A DNA stretch of 26,780 nucleotides from DATARH01 sp038228485 (lineage in GTDB: Bacteria; Pseudomonadota; Alphaproteobacteria; ATCC43930; CGMCC-115725). The stretch is taken from NCBI GenBank assembly GCA_038228485.1, contig JBBRPG010000033.1, positions 1 to 26,780 on the forward strand, written 5' to 3'. The number at the start of each line of letters is the position of its first letter. Position 1 is the first letter of the stretch. The notes under the pieces are model-generated. The model did not search any database. It was not told the origin of the DNA and saw nothing but the letters and a program-made list of their open reading frames with translations. Shown one piece after another: positions 16,618 through 25,545 of the stretch. A program made the translations under genes and the position numbers.

Positions 16618-18948
16618 ATGGTAATCGTGCTCGCTGCCGTAATCGGTATCGCCGCCATCGCAGCGCTGGGCGGGTTGGCGCTCTACGCCCGGGCCCGGCT
16701 GAGCGAAGCGGAACGGCGGCGCGATGCAGCCCAGCGCGACCGCGCCGGGCTTTCGGCCATCCTCGATACCGCGCCGGGCGGCGGATATTTCTGGTTTGGC
16801 GACGCCGCGGAGCCGAATGCGATCGGTACGGCTCCGCCGTTACCCGATTTCCTCGGCAAGCTCGATCCCGCAGCCGCGGAGCGGGTCGGCGCAGCGGTCG
16901 CGGCCTTGCGGTCGGCAGCGACGCCGTTCGTCGATAGTGTGACCTTGGCCAACGGCGCCGGCTATGCGCTTGACGGCCGCCGCAGCGCCGGTGGCGATGC
17001 GGTGCTGTGGCTGACCGACCTCGCCCCGGTGAAGGCTGCCGATACGGCCCGCGCCGCGGCCTTCACCGAGACGGCCGCGGTGCGGACGATGATCGACGCG
17101 ATCCCGCTGCCCGTATGGCGCCGCGACTCCAGCCTGGCGCTGGTCGATTGCAACGCGGCCTACGCCGCCGCGCTCGATACGACACGAGAGGCGGCGCTCG
17201 CCGAGGGCCGCGAGCTGGCCCCGGAAAGCGGCCGCGGCAAGGCGCTCGAACTGGCCCGCGCCGCCGCGGCAGGCACAAGCTGCACCGAGCGGCAACACGT
17301 CGTCGTCGGCGGCTCGCGCCGGCTGATCGAGATCACCGAGACACCTGATCGCGCCACCGGCACGATCGGCTTTGCCATCGACCGCACCGACTCCGAGAAC
17401 GCCGAAAACGAGCTGGCACGGCACATCAACGCACATGGCGAAGTACTTGAAATTATTCATGCGGCCGTCGCCATCTATGGTGCCGATAAGCAGCTCAAAT
17501 TCTTCAACTCGGCGTTTGCCGGGCTGTGGGGCATCGAGTCCGATTGGCTCGCCGGCGGTCCCTCGCTCGACGAGCTGCTGGAGCGCTTGCGGGAGCGCCG
17601 CCGCATCCCGGAGTTCGCCGATTTCCGCGCCTTCAAGCGGCAGCAATTGGCGATGTTCACCTCACTGATCGAGCCGCAGCAGGAGTTGCAGCATCTGCCC
17701 GACGGCCGCACCTTGAGCCTGTCGGTGTCGCCGCATCCGTTGGGCGGCCTCATTTTCGTCTACGAGGACGTGACCGACCGGCTGGCGCTGGAGCGATCCT
17801 ACAACACGCTGATCGAGGTGCAGCGCGAATCGCTCGACAATCTGTTCGAGAGCATTGCCGTTATCGGCAGCGACGGCCGGCTCAAGCTGCATAATCCCGC
17901 GTACCGCCGGATCTGGGGCCTGTCGGAGGCCGACCTCGCCGGCGAGCCGCATATCAGCGAGATCGTCGAGAAGACCCGCGAGTTTTATGACGATGGCGGC
18001 AACTGGCCGACGCTGAAGGAGCGGATCATCGCCGGCATATCCGCCGGGGCCCTGATGGGCGACCGGCTCGACCGCCGTGACGGCACGGTGCTGCAATTGG
18101 CGGCGGTGCCGCTGCCCGACGGCAACGTGCTGCTGAGCTATCAGGACGTAACCGATACGACGCGCGTCGAGCGGGCATTGCGCGAACGCAACGAGGCGCT
18201 CGAAACCGCCGGACGGCTCAAGAGCGAGTTCATCGCCAATGTGTCCTACGAGCTGCGCACGCCGCTCAATGCAATCATCGGGTTCGCCGAGATCCTCGCC
18301 AACGAATATTTCGGCACCTTGACCCCGCGCCAGCTCGACTACAGCCGCGGCATCCTCGACAGCTCGCACCGGTTGCTGTCGCTGATCAATGACATCCTCG
18401 ACCTCGCGACGATCGAGGCGGGATACATGACCCTCGAGACGCGGCGAGTCGATATCCGCGAGCTGCTACAGGCGGTGATGACCCTGACCCATGAGCGGGC
18501 GCGCAACCAGAACCTAAATCTGTCGCTGCGCTGCCCAGTCGGCATCGGCGCCATCGAGGCCGACGAACGGCGGCTGAAGCAGGCGCTGTTCAACCTGATC
18601 TCCAACGCGATCAAGTTCACCCCGGCCGGCGGCTCGATCCGGCTGGAGGCCAAGCGCGAGGCCGACGATCTGGTGCTGTCGGTGACCGACACCGGGGTCG
18701 GCATCCCGTTGGCGGACCAGGAGCGGGTGCTCGAAAAATTCGAGCGCGGCGCCCACGAGGCCCCGCAGACGGGCGCGGGGCTCGGGCTGTCGCTGGTCAA
18801 GAGCCTGGTCGAGCTGCATGGGGGGCGGGTGACGATCGAATCGAGCCCCGAGCGCGGCACCGCCGTGCGCTGTCATTTGCCGCCCGGTCGGCAACCCGCC
18901 GCCGAACCCGGCGAGCTTGCGCCCGCCAGCCCCGACACGGTGCATTAA
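16618..18948 (+). CDS. divL: DivL-like PAS sensor kinase with tyrosine at the phospho-acceptor site
   Basis: A 776-residue membrane-anchored protein, close to Caulobacter DivL (about 770). One N-terminal helix (residues 1-24) is followed by a coiled segment, a degenerate PAS domain from about 158, PAS domains from about 275 and 405, then the dimerisation helix and ATP-binding domain (N-box at about 656, G1 about 689, G2 about 719). The H-box reads ANVSYELRTPLNAIIGF, so the usual histidine is Y544 (codon TAC at 18247-18249); Caulobacter DivL has Y550. In Caulobacter, DivL reads phosphorylated DivK and adjusts CckA, and through it CtrA and the cell cycle. The place between ahcY and tsaE-amgK-murU-addB also fits divL. 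The ATG has AAAGG five bases upstream. Orthology is inferred from layout, length and position. Confidence 0.85.
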   Translation: MVIVLAAVIGIAAIAALGGLALYARARLSEAERRRDAAQRDRAGLSAILDTAPGGGYFWFGDAAEPNAIGTAPPLPDFLGKLDPAAAERVGAAVAALRSAATPFVDSVTLANGAGYALDGRRSAGGDAVLWLTDLAPVKAADTARAAAFTETAAVRTMIDAIPLPVWRRDSSLALVDCNAAYAAALDTTREAALAEGRELAPESGRGKALELARAAAAGTSCTERQHVVVGGSRRLIEITETPDRATGTIGFAIDRTDSENAENELARHINAHGEVLEIIHAAVAIYGADKQLKFFNSAFAGLWGIESDWLAGGPSLDELLERLRERRRIPEFADFRAFKRQQLAMFTSLIEPQQELQHLPDGRTLSLSVSPHPLGGLIFVYEDVTDRLALERSYNTLIEVQRESLDNLFESIAVIGSDGRLKLHNPAYRRIWGLSEADLAGEPHISEIVEKTREFYDDGGNWPTLKERIIAGISAGALMGDRLDRRDGTVLQLAAVPLPDGNVLLSYQDVTDTTRVERALRERNEALETAGRLKSEFIANVSYELRTPLNAIIGFAEILANEYFGTLTPRQLDYSRGILDSSHRLLSLINDILDLATIEAGYMTLETRRVDIRELLQAVMTLTHERARNQNLNLSLRCPVGIGAIEADERRLKQALFNLISNAIKFTPAGGSIRLEAKREADDLVLSVTDTGVGIPLADQERVLEKFERGAHEAPQTGAGLGLSLVKSLVELHGGRVTIESSPERGTAVRCHLPPGRQPAAEPGELAPASPDTVH

Positions 18949-19241
18949 TTAGCCAGCCGGTGATTGCCCGGCGGCGCATTCTCGGTCCAGAACCCGCGAT
19001 ACGGCGCAAGCCATGCCTCCAGCTCGGCCAAGGGCGCCGGCTCGATCCGGTATAGCCGACGCGAGCCGTCCACCCGCACGCGAACCAGCCCCGCCTCGCG
19101 CAATGCTTTCAAATGCTTGGAAACCCTCGGCTGCGGCAGACGCAGGAGCTCAACCAGCGCGCCGGCGGGGTGCTCGCCCTGGCGGAGCAAGGACAGAATG
19201 TCGCGCCGGACCGGATCGGCCAGGGCATCGAAAATCGACAT
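18945..19241 (-). CDS. ArsR-family winged-helix regulator
   Basis: A 98-residue DNA-binding protein with the ArsR layout: FDALADPVRRDILSLLRQGE, the recognition helix region LPQPRVSKHLKALREAGLV, and the wing VRVDGSRRLYRIEP. It has no cysteine, so it is not a thiol-based metal sensor. The ending LEAWLAPYRGFW resembles the branch often encoded beside SRPBCC/AHSA1 genes, but no such partner is present here. It lies 38 bases after the ferredoxin-NADP reductase gene on the same strand, with an inverted repeat in that gap that may be its own operator. The stop codon shares the bases TTAA (18945-18948) with the oppositely directed divL stop. Confidence 0.88.
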   Translation of the reverse strand: MSIFDALADPVRRDILSLLRQGEHPAGALVELLRLPQPRVSKHLKALREAGLVRVRVDGSRRLYRIEPAPLAELEAWLAPYRGFWTENAPPGNHRLAN

Positions 19242-19245
19242 GGGA

Positions 19246-19269
19246 GAACATTCCCAAATCGGAATATTC
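19246..19269. promoter_or_regulatory. Inverted repeat upstream of arsR, candidate operator
   Basis: GAACATTCC (19246-19254) and GGAATATTC (19261-19269) are inverted copies with one mismatch and a six-base centre. The repeat lies five bases from the arsR start. A further exact GAATATTC occurs at 19311-19318 inside the end of the reductase gene. ArsR-family proteins commonly repress their own genes from such sites. Confidence 0.5.
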
Positions 19270-19279
19270 GCTTCAACAC

Positions 19280-20299
19280 CTATCGACCGCCGGGCACACC
19301 TTTCGTCGTAGAATATTCGAAGTGCAGCGCCTCGCCAGGATGGACGAGCGGGTGGATCGCATGCGCCGCCGCGGCGGCCTCGGCAAAGCCGGAGAGGATC
19401 AACTTGAGCTTGCCCGGATAAGCGGCAATGTCGCCGATCGCGAAGATGCCCGGCCGCGAGGTGCTGCAGCTCGCCGGGTCGACGACGATGCGGTGATCGT
19501 CAAAGGCAAGGCCCCAGCGCGCCAACGGTCCCAAATCGGTCGCCAGGCCAAAGAACGGCAGCAGGCAATCGGCCTCGAGACGGCGTTCGCCGCCGGCGAG
19601 GTCGGCGACGACCACCGCCGACAATCGGCCGCCCTCGCCCTCGAGCCCGGCAAGCTGGCAGGGCGTCACCAACTCGACCCGGCCGGTTTCGGCCAGCTGC
19701 TCCAGCCGGGCCAGCGATTGCGGAGCGGCGCGAAACTTGGCGCGCCGGTGCACGACCATGACCCTCTCAGCCAGCTCGCTCAGCGACAACGCCCAATCGA
19801 CCGCCGAATCGCCGCCGCCGGCGATCACTACCCGCTTGCCGCGGAAGTCTTCACGCCGTCGCACCAGATAGAAAACGCTCTTGCCCTCGAACGCCTCGAT
19901 GCCGGCAAGCGGCGGGCGATTCGGCCCGAACGCGCCGCCGCCGGCAGCGATCACCACCGCGCGGGCCGATATTTTCACCCCGGCCGCGGTGGTGAGGACG
20001 AAACCATCCGCCGCCGCGTCGAGCGCCGTCACCGCCTGGCCGAGATGGTAGGCCGGCGCGAACGGCGCCGCCTGCTCGACTAGCCGTTCGACCAGCATAG
20101 CCGCGTCGATCCGCGGATAGCCGGGGATGTCGTAGATCGGCTTTTCCGGGTACAGCGCGGCGCATTGCCCACCCGGCGCGTCGAGCGCGTCGAGGACGTG
20201 GCAGCGCATCTCCAGCATGCCGCATTCGAACACCGCAAAGAGCCCGACCGGGCCGGCGCCGATGATCGCGACATCGGTGGTGTGCGTAACGGTTTCCAT
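19280..20299 (-). CDS. Ferredoxin/flavodoxin-NADP+ reductase, thioredoxin-reductase-like type
   Basis: A flavoenzyme that moves electrons between NADP(H) and ferredoxin or flavodoxin. The 339 residues have an N-terminal FAD-binding fold (GAGPVGLF, residues 14-21), a central NADP-binding fold (VVIAGGGDSAVDWA, ending at residue 170), a second FAD motif (GIFAIGDIAAYPGK) and the C-terminal HFEYSTTKGVPG characteristic of this reductase family. The CxxC of true thioredoxin reductases is missing, which separates the two. It is divergent from tsaE across 66 bases and is followed by arsR on the same strand. Its electron partner is not encoded in the window. Confidence 0.9.
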   Translation of the reverse strand: METVTHTTDVAIIGAGPVGLFAVFECGMLEMRCHVLDALDAPGGQCAALYPEKPIYDIPGYPRIDAAMLVERLVEQAAPFAPAYHLGQAVTALDAAADGFVLTTAAGVKISARAVVIAAGGGAFGPNRPPLAGIEAFEGKSVFYLVRRREDFRGKRVVIAGGGDSAVDWALSLSELAERVMVVHRRAKFRAAPQSLARLEQLAETGRVELVTPCQLAGLEGEGGRLSAVVVADLAGGERRLEADCLLPFFGLATDLGPLARWGLAFDDHRIVVDPASCSTSRPGIFAIGDIAAYPGKLKLILSGFAEAAAAAHAIHPLVHPGEALHFEYSTTKGVPGGR

Positions 20300-20365
20300 G
20301 CGTTGCAGACTACCGCATTTCCGCGCTTGTCGCCGACTCGCCGGCAGGGATACAAGGCCGCAGCG

Positions 20366-20839
20366 ATGACCGCCGTCGATCTGCCCGATGAAGCCGCCAC
20401 CGCCGCGTTCGCGGCGCGCGTCGCCGCGATTGCGCGTCCAGGCGACGTCATCGCGCTATCGGGCGAACTCGGCGCCGGCAAGACGTGTTTCGCGCGCGCC
20501 TTCCTCCGCGCCCGCGCCGGCGCCGATAAGGCTCCGGAGGAGGTGCCGAGCCCGACCTTTACCCTGGTGCAGACCTACGAACTGCCCGGCGGCACGGTGT
20601 GGCATTTCGACCTCTATCGCCTGCGCGCCACCGAGGAGGCCTGGGAGCTGGGCATCGAGGATGCGTTCCACGACAGCATCTCGCTGATCGAGTGGCCCGA
20701 GCGGCTAGGCGGCCTGTTGCCGGCACGCCGGCTCGCCATCACGCTTGATTTCGGCCCCGAGCCGGGTTCGCGCCGCGCGACGCTGACCCGGAGTTCAGAA
20801 TGGTCGGCGCGACTTGCCGGCATGGGCGTGGAGGCCTGA
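20366..20839 (+). CDS. tsaE: tRNA t6A biosynthesis ATPase TsaE
   Basis: ATPase that supports the TsaB-TsaD complex in making the universal t6A37 modification of ANN-decoding tRNAs. The 157-residue product shows the P-loop GELGAGKTCFAR (about residues 32-43), SPTFTLVQTY, HFDLYRL and LIEWPERL, all in family order. I chose the ATG at 20366, with AAGG about eight bases upstream, because similarity begins there; the frame is open back to 20165 without family sequence. amgK starts directly after its TGA. It heads the operon with amgK-murU-addB-addA. Confidence 0.93.
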   Translation: MTAVDLPDEAATAAFAARVAAIARPGDVIALSGELGAGKTCFARAFLRARAGADKAPEEVPSPTFTLVQTYELPGGTVWHFDLYRLRATEEAWELGIEDAFHDSISLIEWPERLGGLLPARRLAITLDFGPEPGSRRATLTRSSEWSARLAGMGVEA

Positions 20840-21844
20840 ATGGCCGAGCGCATCCAGGCGATCGCCGATTTTCTCGGTGCGGCAGGCTGGGCTGCGGTAC
20901 AGCCGGCGATGCTCGCCGGCGATGCCTCGTTCCGCCGCTACTACCGGCTCATCGACGGCGAACGCCGGGCGGTGCTGATGGATGCGCCGCCGCCGCAGGA
21001 GGATGTCCGTCCCTTTGTCCAGGTGGCCGGCATGCTGCGCGGGCACGGGCTCAGCGCCCCGGAAATTTTCGCCGAGGATCGCGAGCTTGGCCTGTTGCTG
21101 ATCGAGGATTTCGGCGACGACACCTATACTCGCCTCATCGCCCGCGGCGCCGATGAGGCCGAGCTTTATACGCTGGCGGTCGACACGCTGGTGGCGCTGC
21201 AGCGCGCGGTCACCGCCCCGCCTGACTTGCCGCCCTACGACGAGGAGCGGTTGCTCGCCGAGGCGGCATTGCTGATCGAATGGTATGCGCCGGAAACGCT
21301 GGGGGCGCCGGTATCCAAAGAGCTGCGCGAGGAATATTCCGCGCTGTGGCGCGAGGCGCTGGCGCTGGCGGTGCCGCCCGAACCTACCCTGGTGCTGCGC
21401 GACTACCATGTCGACAACCTGATGCTGCTGCCGGGCCGCGACGGTGTGCAGCGCTGCGGCCTGCTCGACTTTCAGGACGCGCTGGCCGGGCCGGCCGGCT
21501 ACGACCTGGTGTCGCTGCTCGAAGACGCCCGACGCGACGTGCCGGCTGCGCTTCGCGCCGCGATGACCGAGCGCTACCTCGCCGCCTTTCCTAACATCGA
21601 CCGCGGCGGGTTCCGCCGCTCCGCCGCGATCCTTGCCGCCCAGCGCAACGCCAAGATCATCGGCATCTTTACCCGCCTGTGGCGGCGCGACGGCAAGTCG
21701 CAATATCTCGGCCACATCCCGCGGGTCTGGCGCCTGCTCGAAGCGGATTTACGCGAGCCGGTCTTGCATAAGCTCCAGGCTTGGATCGACCGCCATCTGC
21801 CGCCGGCCTCCCGCCGTATCCCCGGCCGGCGGAGCGCGGCGTGA
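20840..21844 (+). CDS. amgK: N-acetylmuramate/N-acetylglucosamine kinase
   Basis: Phosphorylates MurNAc (and GlcNAc) at C1 in the peptidoglycan recycling route that bypasses de novo MurA synthesis and so affects fosfomycin tolerance. The 334 residues belong to the aminoglycoside-phosphotransferase fold: GDASFRRYYRL in the ATP lobe, the catalytic loop LVLRDYHVDNLMLLPG, and the metal-binding GLLDFQDALAGPAGYDLVSLL. It begins at the base after the tsaE stop (TGAATG) and overlaps murU by four bases. The kinase and uridylyltransferase next to each other is the known arrangement and confirms the pathway. Confidence 0.92.
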   Translation: MAERIQAIADFLGAAGWAAVQPAMLAGDASFRRYYRLIDGERRAVLMDAPPPQEDVRPFVQVAGMLRGHGLSAPEIFAEDRELGLLLIEDFGDDTYTRLIARGADEAELYTLAVDTLVALQRAVTAPPDLPPYDEERLLAEAALLIEWYAPETLGAPVSKELREEYSALWREALALAVPPEPTLVLRDYHVDNLMLLPGRDGVQRCGLLDFQDALAGPAGYDLVSLLEDARRDVPAALRAAMTERYLAAFPNIDRGGFRRSAAILAAQRNAKIIGIFTRLWRRDGKSQYLGHIPRVWRLLEADLREPVLHKLQAWIDRHLPPASRRIPGRRSAA

Positions 21845-22587
21845 AGAGAACGATGAACGTAACTATGAACCCAGGGCCGAAATCGGCGATGGTGCTGGCC
21901 GCCGGGCGCGGCACGCGGCTGCGCCCGATTACCCATAAGCTGCCGAAGCCGCTCATTGAGATTGCCGGCCGCACGCTGATCGACCGCGCGATCGACCGGC
22001 TCGCCGAGGCCGGCGTCGAGCGGGTCGTCGTCAACCTGCATCACATGGGCGACGCGATCGCCGCCCAGCTCGCCCGGCGCAGCCATCCGCGCATCGAATT
22101 GTCGCGCGAGACCGAATTGCTCGAAACCGGCGGCGGGGTGAAGCAGGCGCTGCCGCTGCTCGATGATTTTTTCTTCGCGGTGAACAGCGACGTGCTGTGG
22201 CTCGATGGGCTTGTCGGCGTGCTGACCCGCCTCGCCGCCGCCTTCGATCCGACGCGGATGGATGCGGCGCTGGTCATGCAGCGCACCGTCTGGGCGATCG
22301 GCTATGAAGGCAGCGGCGATTATTTTCTCGACCCGCTCGGCAACCCCCGCCGCCGCGGCGAACGCGAGGTGGCGCCCTACATCTACGCCGGCATCCAGAT
22401 CCTGCACCACCGGCTGTTCGATGGGGTCAAGGACACCGTGTTCTCGCTGAAGCGGCTCTACGACCGAGCCGAGGATGCCGGCCGCCTCGGCGCCATCGTC
22501 CATGACGGCGACTGGTTCCACGTCGGCACCCCCGAGGGCCTTGCCGAAACCCGCGCCCGCCTCGCCGAAATGCGGATCGAAAGCTAG
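21841..22587 (+). CDS. murU: N-acetylmuramate-1-phosphate uridylyltransferase
   Basis: Makes UDP-MurNAc from MurNAc-1-phosphate, the product of AmgK. A nucleotidyltransferase with MVLAAGRGTRLRPITHKLPKPL-type sequence at its start (LAAGRGTRLRP, then KLPKPL), FFFAVNSDVLW in the middle and WFHVGTPEGLAE near the end. I prefer the GTG at 21841, which overlaps the amgK stop (GTGA) and has GGAG six bases upstream, giving 248 residues; ATG codons at 21853 and 21865 are alternatives. addB begins six bases after its stop. Confidence 0.92.
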   Translation: MKRTMNVTMNPGPKSAMVLAAGRGTRLRPITHKLPKPLIEIAGRTLIDRAIDRLAEAGVERVVVNLHHMGDAIAAQLARRSHPRIELSRETELLETGGGVKQALPLLDDFFFAVNSDVLWLDGLVGVLTRLAAAFDPTRMDAALVMQRTVWAIGYEGSGDYFLDPLGNPRRRGEREVAPYIYAGIQILHHRLFDGVKDTVFSLKRLYDRAEDAGRLGAIVHDGDWFHVGTPEGLAETRARLAEMRIES

Positions 22588-22593
22588 ACGCCG

Positions 22594-25545
22594 GTGCCGC
22601 CGGCGCGCCCTAATATTTTCACCATCGCTCCCGATCGGCCGTTCCTTGCGACATTGGCGCGAGGGCTGGTAGCGCTGGCGGGGGGCGATCCGCTGCGGCT
22701 GCCGCGGATGACCGTGCTGCTGCCGACAAGGCGCGCGGCGCGTAGCCTGCGCGAGGCGTTTCTGCGCCTCACCGGCGAAGGCAGCGAGCCCGGTGCGCCG
22801 CTGCTGCTGCCGCGGATGCGGCCGATCGGCGACCTCGACCCCGACGAGTTGGAAACGGGCGTCGTCAATGACGAGACGCTAGCGGTTGCGCCAGCGATCC
22901 CCGAATTGCGCCGCCGCCTGCTATTGACCCGCCTGGTGCTCGAATGGAGCCGGCAAGCCGGCGAGACCGAGCTGCTGCCCGGCCAGGCCGCGGCGCTGGC
23001 TGCGGCGCTCGCCCGGCTGCTCGACGCCGCCGCGACCGAAGGCGCGAATTTCACCGATCTTGCCAAGCTCGCGCCGCTCGACCTCGCCGAGCACTGGCAG
23101 GTGGTGCTGCGCTTTCTCGACATCCTGCCGTGGCGCTGGCCGAGTGTCCTGGCCGAAGAAGGCGCGCTCGACCCGGCGGAGCGGCGCAACCTGCTGCTCC
23201 GCCGCCAGGCGGAGCAATGGCGGCGCACCCCGCCGCGCGCGCCGGTGATCGCCGCCGGGCTGACCGGCGGTATCCCGGCGCTCACCGAATTGCTGGGCGT
23301 CGTCGCCGGGCTCGACACCGGCATGGTAATCCTGCCGGGTCTCGACCGCCCCGCTTCACCCGAATTGTGGGACATGATCGCTACCGACCCGGCGCACCCG
23401 CAATACCTGTTGGCTGGAGTGCTGCGGGCGCTCGGCCTCGCGGCGGACGATGTCCGAGACTGGGAGACCGCCGGCGACAGCACCCGGAACCCGCGCCTGC
23501 ACCTCGTCGCCGAGGCTTTGCGCCCGGCCATCGCGACCGATGCCTGGCGCGATCTCGAACCTGTCCCGGAAGCGGCCCTCGCCGGCCTCAGCCGCTACGA
23601 TTGCACCAGCCCGCAGGACGAAGCGGTGACAATCGCCTTGCTGCTGCGCCGCAAGCTGGAGGAGCCGGGGGCGACCGCGGCGCTGGTTACCCCCGACCGC
23701 GAGCTGGCCCGCCGGGTCGCCGCGGAGCTGCGCCGCTGGAAGATCGACGTCGACGATTCCGCCGGCCTGCCGCTGAACCGCACCCCGCCCGGCGCGTTCC
23801 TGCGGCTGGTGCTCGACATGGCCGAGAGCGGCCTCGCGCCAGTGCAGCTCTTGGCGGCATTGAAGCATCCGCTGGCGGCGGGCGGGCTTGCGGCAGAGGA
23901 ATTTCGCGACCTCGCCCGCCGTCTCGAACGCAGGATCCGCGGGCCGCGGCCGGCGGCCGGCATTCAGGGACTGCGCGATGCGCTCGGCGACCGCGACCCC
24001 GCGCTGCGCCGCTTTATCGACCGGCTCGAAACCTGCCTCGGCGCTTTGCCCGACCTGATCGCCGCCGAGGACACCAGCATCGTCGCGCTGGCGAGCGCGC
24101 ACATCGCCGCCGCCGAACGCCTGGCGGCCAGCAACGAGCACAGCGGTGTCGCACGGCTGTGGCGCGAGGCGGCGGGCGAGGCCGCCGCCACCTTCTGCCA
24201 CCAGCTGATCGAGGCGGCGCGCGATTTCCCAGCCCTCCCCGGCCGGCATTATCCAGCCTTGTTCGAGGCGCTGGCCGGCGGCGCGGTGGTGCGGCCGACT
24301 TACGGACGGCATCCGCGCTTGGCGATCTGGGGCCTCGTCGAGGCGCGGCTGCAACAGGCCGATCTCGTCGTCCTGGGTGGACTCAACGAGGGCACCTGGC
24401 CGAGCCCGGTCGCCTACGGCCCGTGGATGTCGCGGCAGATGCGGGTTGAATTCGGCATCCCGCTGCCCGAGCGGGCGATCGGCATCGCCGCGCATGATTT
24501 CGCCCAGGCGATCGGTGCCCCTGAAGTCGCGCTGACGCGCGCCGCCCGCCGCGAGGGAGTGCCGACCGTGCCGTCGCGCTGGCTGCTGCGGCTGGATGCG
24601 GTGCTGCGCGCTGTCGGGCTCGACGGCAAGCTCGGCCCCGACCCGGAAATTGCCGGCGCCGCCCTGACCCGTGACCTGCCCGCCGTGCGCCGGCCGATCC
24701 TCCGCGCCGAACCGCGCCCCCCGCTCGCCGCCCGGCCGCGCGAGCTGCCGGTGACCGCGATCGAGACTTGGCGGCGCGACCCCTACGCGATCTACGCCCG
24801 TTATATCCTCCGCCTGCGCGCCCTCGAACCGCTCGACGCCGACCCCGACCGCGCCGACCTCGGCAATGCGATCCACAAAACCTTGGCCGATTTCGTGCGC
24901 CGCTTCCCGCGCGGCCTGCCGGCGCACGCCGAGGCCACGTTGCTCGAAATCGGGCAAATACATTTTGCCGCGCTGCTGTCGCGGCCGGGAGCCTGGGCCT
25001 TCTGGTGGCCGCGCTTCGAGCGCATTGCCCGCTGGTTCGTTTCCGAGGAAACGGCCTATCGCCCCTTGCTCGCCGAAAGTCTTTGCGAGCACAAGGGTCG
25101 CCTTGTTATTGCCGCCCCGGGTGGACCCTTCACCATCACCGCCACTGCCGACCGCGTCGACCGTCTCGCCGACGGCGGGCTGGTGCTGATCGACTACAAG
25201 ACCGGCGGCGTGCCCAAGCCCGATGAGATCGAGGCGGCGATCGCGGTGCAGCTGCCGCTCGAGGGCGCCATCGCCCAGGCCGGCGGCTTCGGCGTCCGCG
25301 GCGCCGTTGCCGGGCTGGAGCATTGGCAGCTCCGCGGCGGCAACCCACCCGGCGCGCGCCTGCCGATGGGCGAAGACGATCCGGGCGCACTGATCGAACG
25401 CGTCCGGGCCGAGATCGGCGCCTATATCGCGGCATTCGACGACCCGGCGATGCCCTACCGCCCGGTTCCGCTGGAGAAATGGAAGCCGCGCTACTCCGAC
25501 TATTTCCACCTCGAACGCCTGAGCGAAAGCGAGGGGGAGCCATGA
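22594..25545 (+). CDS. addB: AddB subunit of double-strand break repair helicase-nuclease
   Basis: Partner of AddA in processing DNA ends for RecA-dependent recombination. The 983-residue protein is the alphaproteobacterial AddB type: LLPTRRAARSLREAFL near the N-terminus, GGLNEGTWPSP in the middle, and a C-terminal PD-(D/E)XK nuclease with DLGNAIHKTLADF and LIDYKTGG (D867, K869). No Walker A motif is seen at the N-terminus, and the nuclease domain lacks the cysteines that hold the iron-sulfur cluster in Bacillus AddB. The start is GTG, six bases after murU, with no strong ribosome-binding site. It overlaps addA by four bases (ATGA). Confidence 0.93.
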   Translation: MPPARPNIFTIAPDRPFLATLARGLVALAGGDPLRLPRMTVLLPTRRAARSLREAFLRLTGEGSEPGAPLLLPRMRPIGDLDPDELETGVVNDETLAVAPAIPELRRRLLLTRLVLEWSRQAGETELLPGQAAALAAALARLLDAAATEGANFTDLAKLAPLDLAEHWQVVLRFLDILPWRWPSVLAEEGALDPAERRNLLLRRQAEQWRRTPPRAPVIAAGLTGGIPALTELLGVVAGLDTGMVILPGLDRPASPELWDMIATDPAHPQYLLAGVLRALGLAADDVRDWETAGDSTRNPRLHLVAEALRPAIATDAWRDLEPVPEAALAGLSRYDCTSPQDEAVTIALLLRRKLEEPGATAALVTPDRELARRVAAELRRWKIDVDDSAGLPLNRTPPGAFLRLVLDMAESGLAPVQLLAALKHPLAAGGLAAEEFRDLARRLERRIRGPRPAAGIQGLRDALGDRDPALRRFIDRLETCLGALPDLIAAEDTSIVALASAHIAAAERLAASNEHSGVARLWREAAGEAAATFCHQLIEAARDFPALPGRHYPALFEALAGGAVVRPTYGRHPRLAIWGLVEARLQQADLVVLGGLNEGTWPSPVAYGPWMSRQMRVEFGIPLPERAIGIAAHDFAQAIGAPEVALTRAARREGVPTVPSRWLLRLDAVLRAVGLDGKLGPDPEIAGAALTRDLPAVRRPILRAEPRPPLAARPRELPVTAIETWRRDPYAIYARYILRLRALEPLDADPDRADLGNAIHKTLADFVRRFPRGLPAHAEATLLEIGQIHFAALLSRPGAWAFWWPRFERIARWFVSEETAYRPLLAESLCEHKGRLVIAAPGGPFTITATADRVDRLADGGLVLIDYKTGGVPKPDEIEAAIAVQLPLEGAIAQAGGFGVRGAVAGLEHWQLRGGNPPGARLPMGEDDPGALIERVRAEIGAYIAAFDDPAMPYRPVPLEKWKPRYSDYFHLERLSESEGEP

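Noticed and set aside
23356..25509. A 717-codon open frame on the minus strand inside addB
   Set aside because: Antisense shadow; addB motifs on the plus strand are clear.
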